Notes under the pieces: generated by a model
The model's input: only the letters and a program-made list of their open reading frames with translations
The model's database searches: none
What the model was told of the DNA's origin: nothing
Source: Planctomycetaceae bacterium
Lineage (GTDB): Bacteria; Planctomycetota; Phycisphaerae; Phycisphaerales; SM1A02
Direction of reading: 5' to 3'
DNA: 64,000 nt
Assembly: GCA_947490615.1 (NCBI GenBank)
Contig: CANLHK010000011.1
Span: forward strand, 55,563-119,562
Position numbers and translations under genes: made by a program
Shown: positions 49,661 through 58,400 of the stretch, in pieces
Layout: the number at the start of each line of letters is the position of its first letter
Numbering within the stretch: position 1 is the first letter of the stretch

Positions 49661-51097
49661 ATGCACGCAGCGCTGATCGTTGTGATCCTCGGATTGGTTG
49701 GCTGCTCGCACGACGCGCGGATGCGGCCCACCGTCGAAGCGTTCTCACGCGGGGCCTACGCCAAGGCCGAGGAGACATTCGAACCTCTCCTCGAGCAACG
49801 GCGCGAGAGTGCGAAGGATCGGCTGCTCTATGAGCTCGAGGCAGGGATGATCTTCGCCACCGCAGGCGATGACCAGCGTTCGCTTGATGCCTTCGCGTTC
49901 GCGGACGAACACTCCTGGCGCTTTCTCGATGAGGCGCCCGATGTGCGCGTGTCGGAGCAGGCCGCAGCGCTCCTCCTGAACCAGACCATCGTGGAGTATC
50001 GCGGGACGAGTTACGACCGCATTCTCTGTAACACCTACCAAGCGCTCAATCACCTCGCGCGCCATGATCTTGAGCGCGCGGGCGTTTCGCTCCGCCGCGC
50101 CTACGAGTGGCAGCGCGATGCTGTCGAGAAGAACGCCAAAGAGATTGAGACCCTCGAAGACAAGGCGGACGCGGCTGGCAGGAAACAGGGCTACGACACA
50201 GAGAGCACGCTGCGCGATCCGCAAGTCAAGGGCAGTCTGGACTCCGCGTATGGTGCGATTCGGGAGATGCGTGGCTACGCCGAATTCGCGGTCCCCTACT
50301 CCACCTATCTGCAGTCGCTGCAGCAGATGCTCACGGGCCGCGCCGATGCTGCGGCTCAGGCAACGGTTGGTTTCCGCAAGGCTGCAGGCATGCTTCGTGA
50401 CGCCGATCGCGCCTACGCCGAGGCGGACGCGCTCGCGGCTGAAGAAGCATCCATCGGCAAACGCCCACCTGCGATGGTCTATGTACTCCTTGAGAGTGGC
50501 ATGGGGCCCGCGCTCAAAGAGTTCAAGATCTCCATTCCGCTGCCCCTGCGCACGGTGCCGTATGTCGGCGCGTCCTTTCCGGTGCTGCACTTTGAGCCCG
50601 GCGGACCGAGTGGATTCACCGCGCGTGCGGGCAGCGCGAGTTTTCAGTCGAGTCTGCTGACGGACATGGATCAGGTCGTGGCGGGAGATTTCAACCGACG
50701 GCTCCCCGCGATCATCGCGCTCACTCTCGTGTCAAGTGCAGGCAAAGCCGTCGGTACCTATTTCGCGCAGGAAGCGGCTGGTGGTCACGACAGCGACGCA
50801 GCGATCGTTGTGGCGATCGCGGGTGCCGTCTTCCAAGCCGCCACCAACAGCGCCGATCTGCGCATCTGGCGGACGCTCCCCAAAGAAGTGCTCTACGCAC
50901 GATTCCCTGCTCCAGCAGACGGGTTGATCCACCTTGATCTCGGCGACGGCCAGCGCATCGGACCGATCGCGGTTGAATCTGAGGAATCAGGCGGTGCGAC
51001 CATCGTCCATCTGCGCGTTCCGAGCAGCGGCGCCACGGCCGCGATCCGTACCATGCGCTTCCCATCCACGGCCTCTCACGAGCTCCAACCATCATGA
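49661..51097 (+). CDS. COG3014-type lipoprotein
   Basis: The 478-residue product has a lipoprotein signal (MHAALIVVILGLVGC, lipobox LVGC). A helical TPR-like region follows (AYAKAEETFEPLLEQRRESAKDRLLYELEAGM, NTYQALNHLARHDLERAGVSLRRAYEWQ), then a C-terminal beta-rich part with MVYVLLESGMGPALKE and PSGFTARAG. I place it in the COG3014 group because it is followed by YcfL and LpoB homologues, the usual association. ATG 49661 is the natural start of the signal peptide; the frame is open to 49586. It probably sits in the outer or inner membrane facing the periplasm and acts with the two downstream lipoproteins. Confidence 0.82.
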   Translation: MHAALIVVILGLVGCSHDARMRPTVEAFSRGAYAKAEETFEPLLEQRRESAKDRLLYELEAGMIFATAGDDQRSLDAFAFADEHSWRFLDEAPDVRVSEQAAALLLNQTIVEYRGTSYDRILCNTYQALNHLARHDLERAGVSLRRAYEWQRDAVEKNAKEIETLEDKADAAGRKQGYDTESTLRDPQVKGSLDSAYGAIREMRGYAEFAVPYSTYLQSLQQMLTGRADAAAQATVGFRKAAGMLRDADRAYAEADALAAEEASIGKRPPAMVYVLLESGMGPALKEFKISIPLPLRTVPYVGASFPVLHFEPGGPSGFTARAGSASFQSSLLTDMDQVVAGDFNRRLPAIIALTLVSSAGKAVGTYFAQEAAGGHDSDAAIVVAIAGAVFQAATNSADLRIWRTLPKEVLYARFPAPADGLIHLDLGDGQRIGPIAVESEESGGATIVHLRVPSSGATAAIRTMRFPSTASHELQPS

Positions 51098-51543
51098 CTG
51101 CCACGCCACTCACCTCTTCTCTGCGCCGCGCCGTCGTTCTTGTCGGCACAACTGCGGTCCTCGTTCTCGTCGGCTGCAACACCGCAAACACCGCAAGCTC
51201 GGCTCACGCTGGCCCTGCAGGACTCGGCTCAAACACTTCGATCGATCGGATCGTGACCAACGGCTGGCTCAATCACAAGGCGAACATCGTTGGCGTGCGT
51301 GAGAGCACGGTGAACGACAACCTCAAGCGGGTTGCGGTTGATGTCTACAGCGATCAATCGACGCTGCAGCGCTTCAGCTACAAGTTCGAGTGGTTCGATG
51401 CAGCGGGCATTCCCGTGATCAGCCCCACGGGCTCACTCACGAGCGTGTCGATCCATCCGAAGGAGACGATTACGCTGACCTCGATTGCGGGCACCACCGC
51501 GGCAAGCCAATGGCGCCTGACCTTCATCGATCAACAGCACTGA
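51094..51543 (+). CDS. YcfL-like lipoprotein (DUF1425)
   Basis: The 149-residue lipoprotein (lipobox LVLVGC) has a small beta-sandwich domain containing VNDNLKRVAVDVYSDQSTLQRFSYKFEWFDAAGIPV, close to the DUF1425/YcfL pattern. The start overlaps the stop of the COG3014-type gene (ATGA). In Enterobacteria ycfL is adjacent to lpoB, and the same order is seen here. Its function is not known; a link to peptidoglycan synthesis is inferred from the partner. Confidence 0.85.
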   Translation: MTATPLTSSLRRAVVLVGTTAVLVLVGCNTANTASSAHAGPAGLGSNTSIDRIVTNGWLNHKANIVGVRESTVNDNLKRVAVDVYSDQSTLQRFSYKFEWFDAAGIPVISPTGSLTSVSIHPKETITLTSIAGTTAASQWRLTFIDQQH

Positions 51544-51591
51544 CACGCCTCCACTTCCGCACTTCACGGACTTCTCACTTCGAGCCCTTCC

Positions 51592-52221
51592 ATGCGCACC
51601 ACACTTTCCCTGTCTCGCGGCTTCGTCTTCACGCTCACTCTCGCCTCGACCACGCTGGGCCTGCTCACCTCGGGCTGCCAGAAGGCCGTCTATGTTGACC
51701 CGAAGGGCAATGAGCTCATCGTCAATGCGGATCGCATGAACATCCAGGACTGGAGCCTGCTTGCAGACCAGACCATTCAGTCGATGGTGGCCTCGGGCAC
51801 GCTGGCGCGTCTTCCCAACCAACCCGCTGGATTGCTGCTCAATCCCGTGATCAACACGACGACCCAGCAGTTCGACACCGATGCGATCATGAAGAAGATC
51901 CGCATTGCGCTCATGAACACGGGGCGTGTCGAGGTCATCATGTCGGACGACCTCTTCGGTGGCGCGGAAGACCGCATCGCGCGTGAGGCACAGCGTCGCA
52001 AGGACCGCGCGGCTGGCGTCGACACCGACGCGAGCAACAAGAATGTCCCTGACATCACGATCACTGCGAAGCTCATCGAAGATCGCGCGCGCGCAGGCAA
52101 CACGCGTCAAGTGGCCTATGTGTTGCAGATGAGCCTGACCAACACCACCTCGGGCCGTTCGATGTGGGAAGGCGAGGCGCAGGTCGTCAAGCAAGGCGAG
52201 CGCGCGAGTGTTGGATTCTGA
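51592..52221 (+). CDS. lpoB: LpoB-like lipoprotein, activator of penicillin-binding protein
   Basis: The 209-residue protein has a lipoprotein signal (LLTSGC) and an LpoB-type domain: IVNADRMNIQDWSLLADQTIQSMVASG, INTTTQQFDTDAIMKKIRIALMNTGRVEV and VAYVLQMSLTNTTSGRSMWEGEAQVVKQG. In E. coli LpoB is an outer-membrane lipoprotein that activates PBP1b. Finding the full COG3014-YcfL-LpoB set in a planctomycete-like genome is notable because that group was long thought to lack conventional peptidoglycan synthesis. The assignment is by motif and gene order. Confidence 0.88.
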   Translation: MRTTLSLSRGFVFTLTLASTTLGLLTSGCQKAVYVDPKGNELIVNADRMNIQDWSLLADQTIQSMVASGTLARLPNQPAGLLLNPVINTTTQQFDTDAIMKKIRIALMNTGRVEVIMSDDLFGGAEDRIAREAQRRKDRAAGVDTDASNKNVPDITITAKLIEDRARAGNTRQVAYVLQMSLTNTTSGRSMWEGEAQVVKQGERASVGF

Positions 52222-52238
52222 CGACGCGCATGATGTCG

Positions 52239-52244
52239 TAGACT
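52239..52244 (+). promoter_or_regulatory. putative -10 (TAGACT) of the MFS transporter gene
   Basis: TAGACT ends six bases before the TTG at 52251. This supports a leaderless mRNA with a TTG start, in agreement with the conserved DPFAAMR segment that begins before the first ATG (52308). Confidence 0.5.
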
Positions 52245-52250
52245 GCGCTC

Positions 52251-53567
52251 TTGCCTCCCCCCTCCACTTCCGATCCCACTCCGACGCCGCACGATCCCTT
52301 TGCGGCGATGCGGGAGCCGAACTACCGCTTTTTTGCGTTTGCGTTTGTCGCTTCGAGCATGGGGCTGCAGATGCTCTCGACGGCGATCGGCTGGGAGATG
52401 TACGAGCGCACGGGTGCCGCCTTCATGCTCGGATTGATGGGACTGGCGCGCGCGCTTCCCCTCATCGCACTCACACTCGTTGCGGGCACGCTGGTTGACC
52501 GCGGCAATCGCAAGAAGATCCTCGCGATCACGCAGATCGGCTTTGGGTTCGTCGCCCTGGGACTCGCGCTGGCGAGCCACGAGCAGGCACCGATCTGGGT
52601 CTTCTTCGCGCTGCTGATCGTCTCGGGTTGTGTGCGGAGCTTCAACGCTCCCTCCCGCGGCGCGCTGCTTCCATCACTTCTTCCGCCCGACCGCTTCGAG
52701 AACGCGATCGCCTGGCAGTCGGGGTTCTTCCAGTTCGCCGCGGTGGCGGGACCGCTCCTCGCGGGTGCCATGATTGCAGCAGCAGGACACGCGTGGGTGG
52801 TCTACTTGGTCACCGCCGCGCTCTGCTGCGGAGCTGGTGTTGCGGCGCTCTTCCTTCGGCCTCGTGCAGTACAGCGCACGACTGCGCCGCCACGGCTGCG
52901 AGACATGTTCGATGGCGCGCAGCACATCCGACGCGAGAAGACCATCCTCGGGGCACTCACGCTTGACCTCCTTGCAGTGCTGTTTGGTGGCGCAACGGCG
53001 CTGCTCCCCGTCTACGCCAGCGAGATTCTCCATTGTGGCCCAGTTGGTCTCGGTGCGCTGCGGGCAGCGCCCTTCGTCGGCGCCTTCCTCATGGCGATCT
53101 GGCTTGCAGCGCGGCCATCGTTTGGACACGCGGGCCGCGCACTTCTGTGGAGTGTCGCGATCTTCGGCGTGTGCATGATCGTGTTTGGGTTCAGCACGAC
53201 GCTGTGGCTGTCCCTCATCGCGCTCGCGGTCAGCGGCGCCGTCGACAACATCTCTGTGGTCATTCGCCATGTGCTGGTGCAGACGCGCACTCCTGACCAT
53301 CTGCGCGGACGCACCTCCGCCGTGAACTCCGTGTTCATCGAATGCTCGAATGAACTTGGAGCCTTCGAGTCGGGCCTCGTCGCGGCGTGGCTTGGACCCG
53401 TGGTCTCGGTGGTGAGCGGTGGCTTTGGAACGCTCGCGGTCGTCGGCATTGTGGCCTTTGCCTTCCCTGCGCTGCGACGCATGAAGCGTCTGCAGGAGAC
53501 CAAGGACGATGTGCGACAAGCCGAGGCGGAAGAAGAAGAACACCGCGGGCTTGGCACGCAGGGGTAG
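52251..53567 (+). CDS. major facilitator superfamily transporter (EntS/MFS_3-like)
   Basis: The 438-residue, twelve-helix transporter has the N-terminal DPFAAMREPNYRFFAFAFVASSMGLQML, the loop motif GTLVDRGNRKKILAITQ between helices 2 and 3, and FNAPSRGALLPSLLPPDRFENA, features of the MFS_3 (enterobactin exporter-like) group. It is probably an exporter driven by proton motive force; substrate unknown. The TTG start at 52251 is chosen because homology begins before ATG 52308 and a -10-like hexamer lies six bases before the TTG. The Glu/Arg/Gln-rich C-terminal tail is cytoplasmic. Confidence 0.92.
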   Translation: MPPPSTSDPTPTPHDPFAAMREPNYRFFAFAFVASSMGLQMLSTAIGWEMYERTGAAFMLGLMGLARALPLIALTLVAGTLVDRGNRKKILAITQIGFGFVALGLALASHEQAPIWVFFALLIVSGCVRSFNAPSRGALLPSLLPPDRFENAIAWQSGFFQFAAVAGPLLAGAMIAAAGHAWVVYLVTAALCCGAGVAALFLRPRAVQRTTAPPRLRDMFDGAQHIRREKTILGALTLDLLAVLFGGATALLPVYASEILHCGPVGLGALRAAPFVGAFLMAIWLAARPSFGHAGRALLWSVAIFGVCMIVFGFSTTLWLSLIALAVSGAVDNISVVIRHVLVQTRTPDHLRGRTSAVNSVFIECSNELGAFESGLVAAWLGPVVSVVSGGFGTLAVVGIVAFAFPALRRMKRLQETKDDVRQAEAEEEEHRGLGTQG

Positions 53568-53718
53568 CGCTGTTCGCGCGCTCAACACTGCGCACGACTG
53601 CAGAGAAAAGATCACCGCGAATTTGTCCGTATTGCGCGCGAGGTTCTGAGCCGACGCTCTCTTCTCGCACGGCTGGTGTTGTCACAGCCACGAGGCAGTC
53701 ACGTTCTATCCGGATGGC

Positions 53719-53740
53719 CCGCGCGCGTTGTAGCGCGCGG
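53719..53740. other. GC hairpin between MFS gene and PEP-CTERM-like gene
   Basis: Perfect 8-bp CCGCGCGC/GCGCGCGG stem with a six-base loop and no T-run after it. It may be a terminator that works by another mechanism or a processing site. The remainder of 53568-53842 shows no gene. Confidence 0.35.
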
Positions 53741-53842
53741 TGGTGCATTGCCTTGTTGAGTTCATTCAAACGGTCCGAGGGCGTGTTCGCGTGCCATCCC
53801 CACGCGAACTATGTGCTCTTCCGCTGCGCGATCCACACTGCC

Positions 53843-54634
53843 ATGCTGCACACTTCGACTCGTCTTCTCTCGCCGAACTCGCTCGCAGGCTTTGACGGCC
53901 TCGCCATTGGTCTGGGCTTTGGACTGATGGCGCTCTCGACTTCCGCGCACGCTGGATTTGTTGGCTACTTCGTCTCTTCGACGAATGTCACGGCCGATCC
54001 AGCCCTCGGTGGACCCGCGCTCGTGGTGTACACGCTGACCGCTCGGTTCACTGGTTCGCATGACGCGGTCTCCCGCGCGTTCAACCTCACGACCGCGGAC
54101 CCCGACAATCTCCTCGGCTTCTGGCATAAAGACTTGCACGGTGACCCCGCGACCAACGGGCTCCTCTCGCAGCGCTACGGCACTTGGGATCCGACCAAGA
54201 CTGGCTCGGCGGCGCTGAACCGCCCCTTCGATTCGTACCTCACGATTGGCGGCATCGCTCAGGCGGACAATTCCACGGAGCCGATTTCAGACTGGCTTGA
54301 TGGTGGGCACCAGAGTTCTCGTGGTTGGTCGCGTCCGGATCTGCCCGACAACGGCATGCTGGGCTGGTTCAACTCCGAGGATGAGAACAGCCAAGGGACC
54401 GTCGGCCACTCCCCTGGCGTTGCGCCGACCGATGTCCGACTCGGGCAGTTCGTCCTGAGCGCGGGGCACGCCGCACGGACCTTCGACCTCACGATCCGCT
54501 ACGGGCATGAGCATTCGCTCAGCGACGATGAGTACTCTGCGACCTCGACCTTCACGCTCGGTGCTGTTCCAGCCCCGAGTGCCGTCGGGCTCCTAGCGCT
54601 CGCGGGTCTTGGTGTCGCTCGCCGCCGCCGTTGA
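53843..54634 (+). CDS. secreted protein with PEP-CTERM-like sorting tail
   Basis: The 263-residue protein has a signal peptide (hydrophobic GLAIGLGFGLMALSTSAHA). A beta-rich body follows (VVYTLTARFTGSHDAVSRAFNLTTAD, YDGAF-type strands, TFDLTIRYGHEHSLSDDEYSATSTF), and then a C-terminal sorting signal VPAPSAVGLLALAGLGVARRRR: Pro-rich motif, hydrophobic helix, Arg cluster, as in PEP-CTERM/exosortase substrates. It should be transported, cleaved and anchored or released at the cell surface; the function of the body is unknown. No exosortase gene is in the window. Confidence 0.85.
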   Translation: MLHTSTRLLSPNSLAGFDGLAIGLGFGLMALSTSAHAGFVGYFVSSTNVTADPALGGPALVVYTLTARFTGSHDAVSRAFNLTTADPDNLLGFWHKDLHGDPATNGLLSQRYGTWDPTKTGSAALNRPFDSYLTIGGIAQADNSTEPISDWLDGGHQSSRGWSRPDLPDNGMLGWFNSEDENSQGTVGHSPGVAPTDVRLGQFVLSAGHAARTFDLTIRYGHEHSLSDDEYSATSTFTLGAVPAPSAVGLLALAGLGVARRRR

Positions 54635-54959
54635 GTGAGACGACCGAATCTCGGATTGCGCAGCGGAGTTTCAGATCGCAGCGCGGCTGAAAGTCCTGCC
54701 CTGCAAGTCGTTGGGCGCCTGCCGCCTTGGCGCCGTTCTCAGCCACAGCGCTGGGATGATCTTTCGATTTTTCTCCAACCCTGGCGCAGAGACGCCCTAG
54801 AGCACGCCTCTTCTCAAGTGCTGCGTTCCCCGACGCGGCGCGTGAAGTCATTCGTGAAGGCGCACTTTCCCTCTGGAATCGGTGGATGGGAAGTGCTGGA
54901 ACCGACCTGAATCGGTCCAACCGCTCACGAACTGAGTTGGGATCATTGAGGAGGATGAC
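54635..54959. other. 325-bp gap without a gene
   Basis: No convincing reading frame or structured RNA is seen. It ends with GAGGAGG just before the GTG of the next gene. The only long frame (minus strand, 54552-54980) overlaps the 3' end of the preceding gene and has no motif. Confidence 0.5.
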
Positions 54960-55400
54960 GTGGGCTTTATCGCTGTTCATTCGTTGTTGGCTGGCCGTAC
55001 CCGCACGCTCACCCCTGCGCTCACTTGCTGTGCGCTCTTGACGGTTGCGTCAGGTGCCCAAGCGGGGATGCATGATGGCTCGCAGGCCCTTCGGCCTCTC
55101 CATCATCCCGCGACCAAGTCACCAACACGTTCGATCCCTCTGAGCAACTCGCACGCGCTCTCCAACGATGTTGGACTCATGACGCCGTCCGCTGCGCTTG
55201 ATGCGGGGCTCCGTCAGGACTTCTCGCTCTTCGCTGCCTGCCTCTCACAATCGGGTGTCGGCGCGATTCCTGTGATGCCGATCCCTGACGCCGCGGACCT
55301 CTCAAACGAGCTTCGCGTTCCTCTCGCTGCGCACACCAACCTTGGCTCGCTCACGCTTCTGTCGCTCGCCGGTTTCGTCGGGCTCATCCGCCGACGCTGA
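54960..55400 (+). CDS. small secreted protein with sorting-type C-terminus
   Basis: The 146-residue protein starts with GTG preceded by a strong GAGGAGG ribosome binding site. It has a signal peptide (LTPALTCCALLTVASGAQA), a low-complexity middle without known domain, and a C-terminal hydrophobic helix followed by Arg residues (LGSLTLLSLAGFVGLIRRR) resembling an exosortase sorting tail. Like its neighbour it is probably exported. No function can be inferred. A strong terminator follows. Confidence 0.65.
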   Translation: MGFIAVHSLLAGRTRTLTPALTCCALLTVASGAQAGMHDGSQALRPLHHPATKSPTRSIPLSNSHALSNDVGLMTPSAALDAGLRQDFSLFAACLSQSGVGAIPVMPIPDAADLSNELRVPLAAHTNLGSLTLLSLAGFVGLIRRR

Positions 55401-55452
55401 GCATCCGCGTATCTGACACTGATCGACCCGCCACACACTTCTGCATTTTGTT

Positions 55453-55496
55453 CCAGCGCCGACCGCACTTTCCGCTACGGTTGGCGCTGGTTTTTT
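55453..55496 (+). terminator. rho-independent terminator
   Basis: CCAGCGCC-G-ACCG pairs with CGGT-T-GGCGCTGG and is followed by six Ts (55491-55496). It terminates the small secreted-protein gene. The T-run abuts the stop codon of dnaE2 (55495) on the other strand, so the stem may also serve that transcript. Confidence 0.88.
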
Positions 55497-58400
55497 AGTG
55501 GAAGTCGCGGACGCCTCCATGCGCTGAGACCAAGGAGGCGCCGATGTCTCGTCCCTGCGACACCAGCATGTGCGTGACTCCGTCGCGCCGCTCGACCTTC
55601 CCGCGCACACAGACCGCCACCGCGTGACGAACCGCTGGGCGCAGCCTCTCATAGACCTTGGGGCGAAAAATGAGGTTGGCAATACCCGTCTCGTCTTCGA
55701 TGGTCATGAAGACGATGCCTTTGGCCGTCGAAGGACGCTGACGAACCAGCACAAGACCCGCCACGGTGAGGATGCGCCCCGCTGGAGTGCGCCGCTCGTC
55801 ACGCAGCCACCCACACGGCACGATGCGTGCGCGTGCCAAACGCGTGCGGATCGTGGCGATCGGATGCCCACGCAGCGTCACGCCTGTGGCATCGAAGTCT
55901 TTGGTGAGAGCAGAGAGTTCCGCAACAGGAGGAAGGCGCGGTTCGATGTCGACGGGTTGCGCAGCGACAGCGGATTCTGCCTCGGATGCGAACGACCAGA
56001 GTGGACGCTCTCGATCACGCAACGCGAGGATCTGCCACGACGCCTGTTGACGATCAAGTCCCATCGAGGTGAACGCATCGGCTGCTGCCAAACGACGCAG
56101 CGTCGCGACACTGACACCCGACGCCTCCTGCAGATCACACACCCGTGCGAACGCCCCGTGAAGCTGGACGGCACTGATGACACGATGCGCCTCCTCGACA
56201 TCAAGCCCGCGCACCATGCGAAGTCCAAGACGGATCGCTGGCTGCGAGGGAACGAAGAAAGTCGACGCGGGATCTTCTGTGGTGTCCTCTCGTGCAGACG
56301 CGGGCGTGCACAGCGGCTGCTGTTCAGGACTCACCTCACGCGACGAGACGCCCACAACGCTGCGTCCGCGCGAGTGCAGTCGTGCGAACCTCTCGGGCGC
56401 CGACGCGTCAGGCACGGGTTCTCGTTCCAGAGTTGAGCACTGCGGCAACGCTTCCGCTCCCGACTCGGCAGCAGGCCACTGCAGCGAAACCCAGCGCGTG
56501 TCCCACCGTTCCAACGCGCCAACACCAGCGTGGCGAACATGCGGATGCGCAACCCGCGTGCGTTGGAGGCACTCATCCATCTGCTGCTGGGTTCGACGGC
56601 AAGAACTGAAGCCTGAACGAAGGGATGGAGGTTGCCCAACGATCGTGGCGTTCGAAGACCGATGCGCAAGGTCGCGCGCGAGATCAATCCCGCGCTCAAG
56701 CGTGGCGTCCCACTTGGAGCAGTGGACATCGACGGCGCGCACCGCGACACCGTGATCTCCCGCGTCGCGGAGAATCTGCGCGGGCGCATAGAAGCCCATC
56801 GGCTGACTGTTGAGCAGCGCCGTCGCAAAGGCAGCGGGATGATGACGCTTGAGCCACGCGCTGGCGTAGACCAGAAGTGCGAAGCTCGCAGCATGCGACT
56901 CGGGGAACCCATAGCCAGAGAACCCCTTGATCTGCTGGAAGACCTGCGCTGCGAACTTGCGCGGATAGCCGCGCGCCGCCATGCCGTTTTCGAGCGCTTC
57001 CCCGAACTGCGCGATGCGATTGCCCTGCCGCTTCCATGCCGCAATGGCCCGACGAAGATCGTCGGCTTGACCAGGAGTGAATCCAGCGGCGACGACGGCG
57101 AGGGCCATCGCCTGCTCCTGAAAAAGTGGAACGCCAAGCGTCCTACCGAGCACCTTGGCAATGGCATCGTCGGGATACTCAATCGGTTCCTCGCCGTTTC
57201 GGCGGCGCAAATAGGGATGCACCATGTCGCCTTGGATCGGTCCAGGACGAACCAACGCGACCTCGATGACGAGGTCGTAGAAGCAGCGCGGGCGCAGTCG
57301 AGGAAGCATCGACATCTGCGCGCGTGACTCGATCTGAAAAACACCGACGGTGTCCGCTTTGCACGCCATGTCGTAGGTCAGCGGATCCTCCGCAGGGATT
57401 GTGTGGAAACGCAGTGGTTCGAAAGGTGCGGAATCCACGGGGGCGGACTCGCGCAACGCGTCGTGCGAAACATCCGGCGAGACCTCGCGTGAACTCGGAC
57501 TCACGATTCGAAGATCCGCGCGCACTGCTGGCGCGTCGGGTGCGCGCCATGCGGAGGCGCCCGCGGCGACGGCGGCGCGATCGCCGTTCACCAGATCAAT
57601 GGTCTTGCGGATCGCCGTGAGCATCCCCAGTGAAAGCACATCGATCTTGAGCATCCCTAGGGCGTCGATGTCGTCTTTGTCCCATTCGATGATGGTGCGA
57701 TCCTGCATCGCGGCGTTCTCAATGGGCACCGTCTCGATCAGCGGTCCGCGGGAGATGACAAACCCACCGACATGCTGCGATCGATGGCGAGGAAAGCCGA
57801 GGATCTCGTCGACGAGGTTGGAGTACCGAACCACCAAAGGCGCGGTTGGATCGAGGCCCGCGCTGCGCATGCGTTCCGCCGCGCGTGGGGCAAGAGTGGC
57901 AGCGTGCCCGAGTGCGTCATCCGCCACGCGCTCGCTGCGATCGACCGCCAGTTCACCTGCTTGTTCGCTGATGTCGTCGCGCGTGGCCATCCCGCCACCG
58001 CCCCAACGCTCCACCTCGTGTGCGAGACGCTCGATGGCATCGGGCGCGAAGCCGAGCGCCTTCCCCACATCACGCACCGCGCTGCGTCCGCGATAGCTGA
58101 TGATCTCGCAAACCAACGCCGCGCGCTCACGCCCGTACTTGGCGTAGATGTGCTGGATGACTTCCTCGCGGCGCTCATGCTCGAAGTCGATGTCGATGTC
58201 GGGCGGCTCGTTGCGTTCGCGGCTGACGAACCGCTCGAAGAGCACATCAATGCGATCGGGGTCCACCGCCGTCACACCGAGTGCGAAGCAGACCGCGCTG
58301 TTGGCGGCAGCACCGCGACCTTGGCAGAGAATGCCGCGGGAACGCGCAAAGGCCACGATCTCATGGACGGTGAGGAAGTACGGCGCGAAACCGAGGTCGG

